DNA of 64,000 bases from Zoogloea dura. GTDB lineage: Bacteria > Pseudomonadota > Gammaproteobacteria > Burkholderiales > Rhodocyclaceae. The stretch is from the NCBI RefSeq assembly GCF_012927165.1, contig NZ_JABBGA010000016.1, forward strand, positions 1 to 64,000. The letters are read 5' to 3'. A program made the translations under genes and the position numbers. The notes beneath the pieces were generated by a model. It did no database searches and was not told the origin of the DNA. It worked only from the letters and a program-made list of their open reading frames with translations. The stretch's first letter is position 1; each line of letters begins with the position of its first letter. Shown piece after piece: positions 42,780 through 53,276 of the stretch.

Positions 42780-43226
42780 TCAGTTCTTGACGCGGACCAA
42801 GCGTGCCTTCTCGCGCTCCCAGTCCCTTTCCTTCTCGGTTTCCCGCTTGTCGTACTGCTTCTTGCCCTTGGCTAGGCCGATGGTGGCCTTCACCCGACCC
42901 TTGGTGTAGTGCAGGTCGAGCGTGATCAGGGCGTAGCCCGCCCGCTCCACCTTGCCGATCAGCTTGTCGATTTGCTCCGCGTGCAGCAGCAGCTTGCGCG
43001 TGCGGGTCGGATCGGGGTTGATGTGGGTGGAGGCGGACTCCAGCGGGGTGATGTGCATGCCGACGATGAAGATCTCGGCGCCGCGGATCACCACGTAGCT
43101 TTCCTTGATGTTGGCGCGCCCTTCGCGGATGGCCTTGACCTCCCATCCTTGCAGCACCAGGCCGGCTTCGTACTTGTCCTCGATGAAGTAATCGTGGAAG
43201 GCCTTGCGGTTGTCGATGATGCTCAT
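42780..43226 (-). CDS. smpB: SsrA-binding protein SmpB
   Basis: A 148-residue SmpB, partner of tmRNA in rescuing stalled ribosomes. It begins [20 protein letters not shown] and carries [30 protein letters not shown], the tRNA-mimicking core and the basic C-terminal tail ([20 protein letters not shown]), which becomes helical in the ribosomal mRNA channel. The start at 43226 is the family start. The tmRNA gene (ssrA) is not seen in the window. It is divergent from ratA, as is common in proteobacteria. Confidence 0.97.
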   Translation of the reverse strand: MSIIDNRKAFHDYFIEDKYEAGLVLQGWEVKAIREGRANIKESYVVIRGAEIFIVGMHITPLESASTHINPDPTRTRKLLLHAEQIDKLIGKVERAGYALITLDLHYTKGRVKATIGLAKGKKQYDKRETEKERDWEREKARLVRVKN

Positions 43227-43293
43227 TGGCGTAGGTTTGATACGGCGCGTAAAATCGTTCATTTTAACAGCTCGGTAGTCTGCCCGCGCCCCG

Positions 43294-43731
43294 ATGGCAA
43301 CCGTCAAGAAAATTGTCCTGATCGAGTTCACGCCGGCCCAGATGTTCGATCTGGTGGACCGCTGCGAGGATTACCCCAAGTTCCTGCCCTGGTGTGGTGG
43401 CAGCGAAGTGCACGGCCGTGACGAGAAGGTCACCCAGGCCACGCTGCACATCAACTACCACGGCATCAAGTCGCACTTCAGCACCGAAAACGACAAGGAC
43501 TACCCGCGTCGCATGCACATCCGCCTCACCGACGGGCCCTTCACCCACCTGGATGGCAGCTGGGATTTCATTCCCCTCGGCGATGCCGCCTGCAAGGTGG
43601 AGTTCAACCTGCACTACGAGTTCTCCAGCCGCCTCATCGAGAAGGCGGTTGGGCCGGTGTTCAGCCATATCGCCAACACCTTCGTGGACTCGTTTGTGAA
43701 GCGCGCCGGCCAGGTCTATGGGAAGGCCTGA
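43294..43731 (+). CDS. ratA: RatA/Coq10-like START-domain protein
   Basis: A 145-residue protein of the Coq10/RatA family (START-like fold with a hydrophobic pocket). It starts [20 protein letters not shown] and contains [17 protein letters not shown] and [20 protein letters not shown], all typical. In E. coli the relative RatA was reported to inhibit 70S assembly, but the family's general function is more likely ubiquinone binding in respiration. The smpB-ratA-rnfH arrangement is conserved in many proteobacteria. It ends one base before the rnfH start codon. Confidence 0.9.
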   Translation: MATVKKIVLIEFTPAQMFDLVDRCEDYPKFLPWCGGSEVHGRDEKVTQATLHINYHGIKSHFSTENDKDYPRRMHIRLTDGPFTHLDGSWDFIPLGDAACKVEFNLHYEFSSRLIEKAVGPVFSHIANTFVDSFVKRAGQVYGKA

Positions 43732-43732
43732 G

Positions 43733-44062
43733 ATGTCCGACTCCATCCATGTCGAGGTCTGCTACGCCTTGCGTGATAGGCAGGAAATCGTGCAATTGCG
43801 CCTGCCGGCGGGCAGCACCGTGCAGCGCGCGGTTGAGGCCTCCGGCCTGCTCCAGAAGCACCCGGAGATCGATCTGGCCAAGGCCAACAAGCTGGGCGTC
43901 TTCGCCAAGCTGGTGAAGGCCGATGCCGTGCTGCGCGACAAGGACCGGGTGGAGATCTACCGGCCGCTGATCGCCGACCCCAAGGAGGTCCGCCGCAAGC
44001 GGGCCGAGGAGGGCAAGGTCATGAAGAAGGGCGGCGGCCCGGCGGAGGATGCCGCCGGCTGA
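43733..44062 (+). CDS. rnfH: RnfH/RatB-family ubiquitin-like protein
   Basis: A 109-residue protein with a beta-grasp, ubiquitin-like fold (pfam03658), starting MSDSIHVEVCYALRDRQEIV and containing GVFAKLVKADAVLRDKDRVEIYRPLIADPK. The family name comes from an rnf electron-transport cluster, but the function is unknown. The C-terminal tail is lysine/glycine-rich (KKGGGP). It lies directly behind ratA, with which it is co-transcribed. Confidence 0.9.
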   Translation: MSDSIHVEVCYALRDRQEIVQLRLPAGSTVQRAVEASGLLQKHPEIDLAKANKLGVFAKLVKADAVLRDKDRVEIYRPLIADPKEVRRKRAEEGKVMKKGGGPAEDAAG

Positions 44063-46078
<2,016 letters not shown>

Positions 46079-46098
46079 TCCACCGTCCCCGCGGTGTG

Positions 46099-46125
46099 CA
46101 AGGGCAGCCCGAAAGGCTGCCCTTG
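46099..46125 (+). terminator. Intrinsic terminator of guaB
   Basis: An 11-bp perfect stem (46099-46109 with 46115-46125) with loop CGAAA, followed by TCCGTTT. It ends the guaB transcript. Confidence 0.85.
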
Positions 46126-46245
46126 TCCGTTTACGGTCCCGGTTCGCTCCCGGCCTCATCGAGCAGGCTTCATCTTCGGCGACGAAAATCGGACATGGAA
46201 CGGCGGCTCGCTGAACCTATCCCGGTAAATCGACTCCACTCTCCC

Positions 46246-46959
46246 ATGCTGACCCGAACCCATACCGATTCCAGCTCCGCCGCCGCCGCTCTCGATCCGG
46301 TGGTGGAGGTGCATGCCTTGTCCCGTGCCGTGTCCGTCGATGGCGGCAACGAACTGCGCATCCTCGACGACGTCTCCTTCCGCATCCTGGCTGGTGAGGC
46401 GGTGGCCATCGTCGGTGCCTCCGGCTCTGGCAAGTCCACCCTCCTCGGCCTGCTGGCCGGGCTGGATGCGCCCAGCAGTGGTACGGTGCGCATCCGCGGG
46501 CAGGATCTGTTTGCGCTTGACGAGGATGGCCGGGCGGCCCTGCGCGGGGCCTGCGTCGGTTTCGTGTTCCAGTCCTTCCAGCTGCTGCCGGCACTGACCG
46601 CACTCGAGAATGTGATGCTGCCCCTCGAGCTGGCCGGCCGGGCCGATGCCCGCAAGGAGGCCGAGACCTGGCTCGGTCGTGTGGGGCTGGGGGGCCGGCT
46701 CGGGCATTACCCGCGCCAGTTGTCGGGTGGCGAGCAGCAACGGGTGGCCGTGGCCCGGGCTTTTGCCCCGCGTCCGGCCCTGGTGCTGGCCGACGAGCCC
46801 ACGGGCAACCTGGATGTGGCCACCGGCGAGGCAGTCATCGAGCTGATGTTCTCCCTGAATGCCGAGTCGGGGACCACCCTGGTGCTGGTGACCCACGACA
46901 ACGCCCTGGCGGCCCGTTGCGGGCGAAGCCTGCGGCTTGCCTCAGGGCGCCTGGTCTAG
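46246..46959 (+). CDS. ABC transporter ATP-binding protein (LolD/YbbA type), without permease
   Basis: A 237-residue ATPase of the MacB/LolD/YbbA family. Walker A GASGSGKST, Q-loop (FVFQSFQLLPALTALENV), signature LSGGEQQRVAVARA, Walker B LVLADEPTGNLD and the H-loop in LVTHD are intact. Such ATPases pair with FtsX-like permeases and commonly sit opposite a tesA-type esterase gene, but here there is neither permease nor esterase nearby; the next genes are the hpn cluster on the other strand. It may work with a permease elsewhere. The ATG at 46246 is preferred; an in-frame ATG at 46195 would add 17 residues. Confidence 0.85.
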   Translation: MLTRTHTDSSSAAAALDPVVEVHALSRAVSVDGGNELRILDDVSFRILAGEAVAIVGASGSGKSTLLGLLAGLDAPSSGTVRIRGQDLFALDEDGRAALRGACVGFVFQSFQLLPALTALENVMLPLELAGRADARKEAETWLGRVGLGGRLGHYPRQLSGGEQQRVAVARAFAPRPALVLADEPTGNLDVATGEAVIELMFSLNAESGTTLVLVTHDNALAARCGRSLRLASGRLV

Positions 46960-46972
46960 CTGGGCATGGCTG

Positions 46973-48304
46973 TCACAAGTCCAGGAAGCCGGCTTCCTTC
47001 AGGCCGCAGCGTTTGAGGATGCTGCGGGCCGCGACGATGCCGCTGCGTACGGCGGATTCCAGGGTGGCGGGGTAGTCCGAGGCGACATAGTCACCGGCGA
47101 GCCACACCCTTGGTTCGGCCGTGTTGGTGGTCGGGCGGACCAGCCCCGGGGTGCACGCAAAGGTGGCCCGCTTCTCGGTGATGATCTGTGACCACTTGAG
47201 GGCCGGCAGGCGCCCGAGGGCGCCCTGCAGTTCCTCCAGCAGGGCGATCTCCAGGGCCTCGCGGCTGATCTCCTGGTGGGCGCCGCGGGCGCTGATGACC
47301 ACGCTGACCAGGCCTTCCGGTCCGCCCAGGGCGGCACGGTCGAAGGCCCACTGGCCGTAGCCGCCGGCCAGGCCGATCATCGGTTCGGGGAAATGCACCG
47401 GGCCATCGAAGGCCAACCAGGCGGTGACGATGGGCTCGTGCTTCAGCGCGGCGACCTGTGCGGCCAGCGGCGCCAGGGCCGGCACGGACTGCAGCAGCGG
47501 AACGGCGTGATAGGGCGCGGTGGCGATCACGACGTGGTCGTGCAGGTTCTGCCAGGGGTCGCCGTCCAGGCGGTAGCCCTTGCCGTCCTCGTCCCACTGG
47601 ATCGATGCGATGGCCTCGGTGGTGCGCACCTGGTGGCCGCGCATGGCCAGCCAGCGGGAAGCCGGCACCGGGAACAGCTCGGACAGGTCCACCTTCGGGA
47701 TCAGCAGGTCGGACGCCGAGGCGGAGGCCGCCAGGCTGTCGCGCAGCACGTTGGCAAAGACCTGGGCTGAGGCGCTGGCCACGGGGGTGTTGAGGGCGGC
47801 GACGCAGAGGGGCTCCCAGATCAGCCGGGACAGCCTTTCGGTCTGGCCGGTCTCTGCCAGCAGCTCTGCCACGCTGCGGTCGGGCTCGACCCGGAAACGC
47901 AGCTTCTTGAGATGGCTCATCAGCCGCGCCATGGCCCGCTTGTCTGACCAATCCAGACCCTTGGCGGTGAGCAGCCCGACCGCCAGATGCAAGGGGGCGG
48001 GCAGGGCGGCGGCCTTGAGGCTGCACAGGCCGGGGTAGACCAGGGCCAGCCTGCGGGTTTCGAGGACGCCGGGCTTCACGCCCACCAGGCGCAGCATGCG
48101 CAGTGTCTCCTCGTAGGCGCCGAGAAGGATGTGCTGGCCGTTGTCGAGACGATGCTCGTCCTTCTCGACGACCCGGGCGCGACCGCCCAGGGTGCGCGAG
48201 GATTCGTACAGAAAGACCCGGGCGCCACCGCGGGCGAGGGTCACGGCGGCGGCAAAGCCGGCATAGCCGCCGCCGATGATGCCGACCTGGACAGGCAGGC
48301 TCAT
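46973..48304 (-). CDS. hpnE: Hydroxysqualene dehydroxylase HpnE
   Basis: A 443-residue FAD-dependent amine-oxidase-like protein, HpnE, which removes the hydroxyl group from hydroxysqualene to give squalene, the precursor of hopanoids. The dinucleotide-binding motif GIIGGGYAGFAAAVTLARGG is at the start; LGGRARV, DNGQHILLGAY, and near the end WLAGDYVASDYPATLESAVRSG are typical of phytoene desaturase-like enzymes of this group. It is the last gene of hpnC-hpnD-hpnE. A squalene-hopene cyclase (hpnF/shc) is not in the window. Confidence 0.93.
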   Translation of the reverse strand: MSLPVQVGIIGGGYAGFAAAVTLARGGARVFLYESSRTLGGRARVVEKDEHRLDNGQHILLGAYEETLRMLRLVGVKPGVLETRRLALVYPGLCSLKAAALPAPLHLAVGLLTAKGLDWSDKRAMARLMSHLKKLRFRVEPDRSVAELLAETGQTERLSRLIWEPLCVAALNTPVASASAQVFANVLRDSLAASASASDLLIPKVDLSELFPVPASRWLAMRGHQVRTTEAIASIQWDEDGKGYRLDGDPWQNLHDHVVIATAPYHAVPLLQSVPALAPLAAQVAALKHEPIVTAWLAFDGPVHFPEPMIGLAGGYGQWAFDRAALGGPEGLVSVVISARGAHQEISREALEIALLEELQGALGRLPALKWSQIITEKRATFACTPGLVRPTTNTAEPRVWLAGDYVASDYPATLESAVRSGIVAARSILKRCGLKEAGFLDL

Positions 48305-48353
48305 CGGGCTGCCTCTCGCGCCTTGCCGTGAGCGTGGGTCAGCGGCACGGTAC

Positions 48354-49190
48354 TCATCCCAGGAACCAGGTACGACCGGCGATCCAGATCTTGCGCAGGG
48401 GCGTCAGCGAGGTGCGGCGGTCGAGCACCTGGAAGCCGTCTGCCTCGATCTCGTCGAGCAGGGTGCGGTAGATGGCGGCCATGATCAGGCCCGGGCGCTG
48501 GGCCTTGCGGTCTTCGGCCGGCAGCTGGGCGAAGGCCTGGTCGTAGAGCTGGCGCGCCCGCGAGGCCTGGAAGGCCATCAGCTGGCGGAAGTTGTCGTCG
48601 TACTTGCCGTCGAGGATCTGGCGCGCCGGAACGTTGAACTTCTGCAACTCGTCGATGGGCAGGTAGATACGGCCGCGGCGGGCGTCCTCCCCCACATCGC
48701 GGATGATGTTGGTGAGCTGGAAGGCCAGCCCCAGATCGTGGGCGTACTTGAGGGTCTGGCGGTTGGTGTAGCCGAAGATCTCGGCCGACAGCAGGCCGAC
48801 CACGCTGGCCACCCGGTAGCAGTAGAGATGCAGGGCCTTCCAGTCCAGGTAGCGGGTCTGCTGGAGGTCCATCTGCATGCCGTCGATGATCTCCAGCAGC
48901 TGCTCGCGGGGCAGGCTGAAGCGCGTGGACACGTCCTTCAGGGCCAGGCCCACCGGGTGGCTGGGGTTGCCATCGACGATCTGCCGGACTTCATTGCGCC
49001 ACCAGTCCAGCTTGGTCTGGGCGATCTGCATGTCGTGGCATTCGTCCACCACGTCGTCCACCTCGCGGCAGAAGGCGTACAGCGCTGTGATGGCCTGGCG
49101 CCGTTCGGGGGGCAGGAACATGAAGCTGTAGTAGAAGCTGGAGCCGCTGCTGGCGGCTTTTTCCTGGCAGTAGGCGTGGGGATCGGTCAT
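48354..49190 (-). CDS. hpnD: Presqualene diphosphate synthase HpnD
   Basis: A 278-residue squalene/phytoene synthase-family enzyme that joins two farnesyl diphosphates to presqualene diphosphate. The aspartate-rich motifs are visible as FCREVDDVVDE (first DxxxD) and QLTNIIRDVGEDARRGRIYLP (second). The start MTDPHAYCQEKAASSGSSFY at 49190 is typical of HpnD. It is five bases after hpnC and 49 bases before hpnE, so the three are one operon. Confidence 0.94.
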   Translation of the reverse strand: MTDPHAYCQEKAASSGSSFYYSFMFLPPERRQAITALYAFCREVDDVVDECHDMQIAQTKLDWWRNEVRQIVDGNPSHPVGLALKDVSTRFSLPREQLLEIIDGMQMDLQQTRYLDWKALHLYCYRVASVVGLLSAEIFGYTNRQTLKYAHDLGLAFQLTNIIRDVGEDARRGRIYLPIDELQKFNVPARQILDGKYDDNFRQLMAFQASRARQLYDQAFAQLPAEDRKAQRPGLIMAAIYRTLLDEIEADGFQVLDRRTSLTPLRKIWIAGRTWFLG

Positions 49191-49195
49191 GGGGG

Positions 49196-50017
49196 CTACC
49201 GGGTCGCGGCGCGCCAGGCGAGGCGCAGCCAGTCTGTCTTGCCGAGGGCCGGACGGCGGCGGAACACGTCGTAACCGTTGGCCTCGATCTTGTCGAGCAC
49301 GGCCAGCCCGCCCTGCACCACCAGGCGCAGTTCCCAGCCCAGGCGGCCGGGCAGGCGGCGGGTCAGGGGGGCGCCGTTCAGCATCATGCAGCGGGCCCGC
49401 TGGATCTGGAAGTCCATCAGGGCCGTGAATTCGTGGGTGACCTGGCCCCGGGCAATGCAGTCCTCGCTGACCCCGAAGCGGGTCATGTCGGCCAGGGGCA
49501 GGTAGATGCGCTGCTTCTGCCAGTCCACCGCCACGTCCTGCCAGAAGTTGATCAGCTGCAGGCTGGTGCAGATCTGGTCGGACATGACGAGATTGTCCGG
49601 CGTGTCGGCCTTGTAGAGGTGCAGCAGCAGACGGCCCACCGGATTGGCGGAGCGCCGGCAGTAGTCGAGCAGCTCGTCGAAATCCGCGTAGCGGGTCTTG
49701 CCCACGTCCTGGCTGAAGGCGTCGAGCAGGTCGCGGAACAGCCCCAGCGGCAACTTGTGGGTGCGGATGTTGCGGCCCAGGCGCTCGAAGATGGGTACCA
49801 GGCTCGGGTCGTCGAAGGAGCGGCCCTGCTCGATGGCGATCAGGGCGCGCCGGTAGTCGTTGAGGCGGGCCAGGCGAATGATCGGCTCGGCATCGCCTTC
49901 GTCGGCAATGTCGTCGGCGCTGCGCGCAAAGGCATAGATGGCCTCCACCGGCTCGCGCAGGTGCGCGGGCAGCAGGAAGGACGCTACCGGGAAGTTCTCG
50001 TAATGGTCGACGGGCAT
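49196..50017 (-). CDS. hpnC: Hydroxysqualene synthase HpnC
   Basis: A 273-residue member of the squalene/phytoene synthase family, the partner of HpnD, converting presqualene diphosphate to hydroxysqualene. It begins MPVDHYENFPVASFLLPAHL. The first motif is FARSADDIADEGD and the second LINFWQDVAVDWQKQRIYLP. It is the first gene of the hpn operon, divergent from an ABC transporter operon with 65 bp between the start codons. Confidence 0.94.
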   Translation of the reverse strand: MPVDHYENFPVASFLLPAHLREPVEAIYAFARSADDIADEGDAEPIIRLARLNDYRRALIAIEQGRSFDDPSLVPIFERLGRNIRTHKLPLGLFRDLLDAFSQDVGKTRYADFDELLDYCRRSANPVGRLLLHLYKADTPDNLVMSDQICTSLQLINFWQDVAVDWQKQRIYLPLADMTRFGVSEDCIARGQVTHEFTALMDFQIQRARCMMLNGAPLTRRLPGRLGWELRLVVQGGLAVLDKIEANGYDVFRRRPALGKTDWLRLAWRAATR

Positions 50018-50082
50018 GGGCGCGCGGAGTATACCCTGCGCACGCTACGGAACCGACGCTGTAAAGCCTGCTCTGACTGCCC

Positions 50083-50736
50083 ATGCTCGAAATAGAAAAC
50101 CTGTCCCGCCATTTCAACGGCCGTCCGGTGCTGGATGGCCTGTCCCTGCACCTTTCGCCCGGTGAGTATGTGGCCATCGTCGGGGAGTCGGGCGTCGGCA
50201 AGTCCACCCTGCTCAACCTGATCGCCGGCCTCGACCGGCCCGATGGCGGTCGCCTGTGCCTGGAGGGCACCGACTACTCCACCCTCGACGAGGATGCCCT
50301 GACCGTGCTGCGCCGCGACCGCCTGGGCTTCGTGTTCCAGGCCTTTCATGTGCTGCCCCACCTGACGGTCGCCCAGAACGTGGCACTGCCCTTGTGGCTG
50401 CAGGGCCAGGATGCGCGTGCCGCGGAGGCGCCGGCGCTGCGCCTGCTCGAGGCGGTGGGGCTGGGCGGGCGGGCGGCGAGCTGGCCGCGGGAGCTGTCCG
50501 GCGGCGAGATGCAGCGGGTGGCCATTGCCCGGGCCCTGGTGCACCGGCCGCGCCTGGTACTGGCCGATGAGCCCACCGGCAACCTCGACCCCGCCAATGC
50601 CCGGCGGGTGCTCGAGTTACTGGCCGGGCGCATCCGTGAGGCCGGCGCCATCGGCATCCTGGTGACCCACTCGCTGGAGGCCGCCGCCACTGCCGACCGG
50701 GTGCTGCGCCTGACTTCGCAAGGCCTGCAGGCATGA
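50083..50736 (+). CDS. ABC transporter ATP-binding protein
   Basis: A 217-residue ATPase of the MacB/LolD family. Walker A GESGVGKST, QAFHVLPHLTVAQNV (Q-loop), signature LSGGEMQRVAIARA, Walker B LVLADEPTGNLD and a downstream H-loop (LVTHS) are present. It overlaps the start of the FtsX-type permease gene by four bases (ATGA), so the two form one transporter. The operon is divergent from hpnC, close enough to share regulation. Confidence 0.9.
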   Translation: MLEIENLSRHFNGRPVLDGLSLHLSPGEYVAIVGESGVGKSTLLNLIAGLDRPDGGRLCLEGTDYSTLDEDALTVLRRDRLGFVFQAFHVLPHLTVAQNVALPLWLQGQDARAAEAPALRLLEAVGLGGRAASWPRELSGGEMQRVAIARALVHRPRLVLADEPTGNLDPANARRVLELLAGRIREAGAIGILVTHSLEAAATADRVLRLTSQGLQA

Positions 50737-53276
50737 GCGGAGGCCGTCCGTCCGCAGGGCGCGCAGCCTCCCGTCGGGAGGGGCCTGTTCTGGCTCCGGT
50801 CTTCCTGGGTTCGCTGGCCCGTCGGCGCATGGCGACCTTGTTCTCGCTGGCCGCCATCGTGCTCGGCGTGGCCCTGGGCATGGCCGTGCAGGTGGTGCAT
50901 GAATCGGCCCTGGGCGAGTTCGGCCGTGGCCTGCGCACCTTGTCGGGCCAGGCCGACCTGCAGGTGGTCGGGCCGCGCGGGGGCTTCGACGAGGCCTTGT
51001 ACGCCCGCCTGGCCACGCGTCCGGAGATCGCCGCGGCCAGCCCGGTGCTGGAGATCGAGGCGCGCCTGACGGGGCGGGACGACAGCCTGACCTTGCTGGG
51101 TGTGGATATCTTTACCCTCGCGCAGGTCAGCCCGCGCCTGCTGCCCCGCGCAGCCGATGGGGGGGATCGCTTTGCCGCGCTGGCCGACGACGCGGTGTTC
51201 CTTGGAGAGGGGGCCAGCCAGGCCCTGGGCCTGCGTGCGGGCGATCGGCTGCGCGTGCAGGCCGGCAGTGAGCCGCTGGCCTTGCGGGTGGCCGGCGACC
51301 TGCCTGGGCTGGAGGCCGGACGGCGGCTGGCGGTGATGGATATTGCCGGCGCCCAGTGGCATTTTGGCTGGCTGGGGCGCCTGACCCGCATCGACCTGCG
51401 CCTGCGCGAGGGTGTGCCTGCCGACGCGGTGAGGGCGGCGCTGCAGGCCGACCTGCCGGCCGGCGTGCTGGTCCAGGTGCCGGCGGCGGCCGAGGACGAG
51501 GCGGCCAACCTGTCCCGTGCCTACCGGGTCAACCTGACCCTGCTGGCGGCCATCGCCCTGCTCACCGGCGGCTTCCTGGTGTTTTCGGCCCAGGCCTTGT
51601 CGGTGGTGCGGCGGCGTACCGAGTTTGCCTTCCTGCGTGCCTTGGGGCTGGCCCGGGCCACCTTGTTCCGCTGGTTGCTGGCCGAGGGCGTGGTGGTGGG
51701 GCTGGTCGGTGGTGTGCTGGGCGTCGGCCTCGGCCACGCCCTGGCCTGGGGGGCGTTGAGCCTGCTCGGCGGTGATCTGGGGGCGGGGTATTTCTCTGGT
51801 CTGAGCCCCCGGCTGCAGTTCGAGGCGGGCACCAGCGCGATCTACGTGCTGCTCGGCGGTCTGGCCGGCCTGGCTGGTGCCTGGCTGCCGGCCAGAGAGG
51901 CGGCCACGGTCTCTCCGGCGCGGGCCCTAAAGGCCGGCGATGAGGCGGCCCTCGGCGACGGACGAGGCCATCCGCGCCTGGGTGTGGCGGTGCTGCTGGC
52001 CAGCCTGCCGGCCTGCCTGATCCCGCCGCTGGCCGGGCTGCCCCTGGGGGGCTACCTGGCGGTGGCCTGCATCCTGGCCGGTGCGGTGCTGTTGTTGCCG
52101 GCGCTGGCCGCGGGGCTGGTGCGCCTGCTGCCGCTGGACGGACCTGTGTCGGCGCGTCTGGCCGTGGCCCGCCTTGCCGCGGCGCCCGGGCATGCGGTGA
52201 CGGCGGCGGCCGGGGTGTTGACCAGTGTGGCCCTGGCGGCGGCGATGGCCATCATGGTGGCGTCCTTCCGCGACTCGGTGGATCAGTGGCTTGCCCAGAT
52301 CCTGCCCGCCGATCTGTATGTGCGCGGTGGCAAGGCCAGCGGCAGCGCCTACCTGGACGAGGCCTTGCAGGCCCGCCTGGCCGGTGTCCCCGGTGTCGCC
52401 AGGGTGGATTTCATCCGCCATGACAGCCTGCGCCTGGCCGAGGGGCGGCCGCCGGTGGCGCTGATTGCCCGGCCCCTGGCGGCGGACGGCAGCGACCTGC
52501 CCCTGGTGGGGCGCAGCGTGGCCGGCGAGGGGGCATCGCAGGTATGGATCTCGGAGGCCATGCAGGATCTGTATGGCGGGTCGCCCGGGCAGAGCATCGA
52601 GCTGCCCCTGGCCGGGCGCCCGGTGGCGCTGCGGGTGGCCGGCGTGTGGCGCGATTACGCCCGCCAGACCGGTGCGGTGATGCTGGATCTGGCGGCCTAC
52701 CGGCACCTCACCGGGGACCGCCTGGCCAATGATGCGGCGATCCACCTGGCGCCCGGGGCGTCCGCCGATGCAGTCGCCGAAGCGCTGACCGGGCTCGTCG
52801 CGCCCGGGGTGCTGGAGATCGCCCGGCCCGGCGAGATCCGCGCGCTCAGCCTGCGTATCTTCGATCGCACCTTTGCGGTGACCTACCTGCTCGAGGCGGT
52901 GGCCGTGGCGATCGGTCTGGCCGGCGTGGCGGCCAGCTTTGCGGCGCTGGCGGCGGCCCGCCGGCGGGAGTTCGGCATGCTCCGCCACCTGGGGCTGACC
53001 CGCCGCCAGATCGGCGCGATGCTGGCCCGGGAGGGCGCCCTGACCGCCGGGGTCGGGGTTGTCGGCGGCCTGCTTGCCGGCGGGGCGATCGGCCTGGTGC
53101 TGATCGAGGTGGTGAATCGCCAGAGCTTCCACTGGAGCATGGACCTGCATGTGCCCTGGCTGTCCCTGCTGCTCTTCGGTGGCGGCCTGGTGGCGCTGGC
53201 GGCCCTGGCTGCCGTGGTGGCGGGCCGCCAGGCCATGGCCCGGAGCGCGGTGCTGGCCGTGCGGGAGGACTGGTGA
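50733..53276 (+). CDS. FtsX-type ABC permease
   Basis: An 847-residue permease with about ten membrane helices in two halves, each carrying an FtsX domain: the first ends around residue 395 (RRTEFAFLRALGLARATLFR, LPAREAATVSPARALKAGD), the second at the C-terminus (RRREFGMLRHLGLTRRQIGA). A large periplasmic domain (residues about 60-240) follows the first helix. Proteins of this YbbP/MacB class often work in lipoprotein or lipid movement at the inner membrane, not in ordinary substrate import. The ATPase upstream and the AttH-type lipocalin downstream suggest transport or insertion of a lipid-like molecule. Confidence 0.88.
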   Translation: MSGGRPSAGRAASRREGPVLAPVFLGSLARRRMATLFSLAAIVLGVALGMAVQVVHESALGEFGRGLRTLSGQADLQVVGPRGGFDEALYARLATRPEIAAASPVLEIEARLTGRDDSLTLLGVDIFTLAQVSPRLLPRAADGGDRFAALADDAVFLGEGASQALGLRAGDRLRVQAGSEPLALRVAGDLPGLEAGRRLAVMDIAGAQWHFGWLGRLTRIDLRLREGVPADAVRAALQADLPAGVLVQVPAAAEDEAANLSRAYRVNLTLLAAIALLTGGFLVFSAQALSVVRRRTEFAFLRALGLARATLFRWLLAEGVVVGLVGGVLGVGLGHALAWGALSLLGGDLGAGYFSGLSPRLQFEAGTSAIYVLLGGLAGLAGAWLPAREAATVSPARALKAGDEAALGDGRGHPRLGVAVLLASLPACLIPPLAGLPLGGYLAVACILAGAVLLLPALAAGLVRLLPLDGPVSARLAVARLAAAPGHAVTAAAGVLTSVALAAAMAIMVASFRDSVDQWLAQILPADLYVRGGKASGSAYLDEALQARLAGVPGVARVDFIRHDSLRLAEGRPPVALIARPLAADGSDLPLVGRSVAGEGASQVWISEAMQDLYGGSPGQSIELPLAGRPVALRVAGVWRDYARQTGAVMLDLAAYRHLTGDRLANDAAIHLAPGASADAVAEALTGLVAPGVLEIARPGEIRALSLRIFDRTFAVTYLLEAVAVAIGLAGVAASFAALAAARRREFGMLRHLGLTRRQIGAMLAREGALTAGVGVVGGLLAGGAIGLVLIEVVNRQSFHWSMDLHVPWLSLLLFGGGLVALAALAAVVAGRQAMARSAVLAVREDW

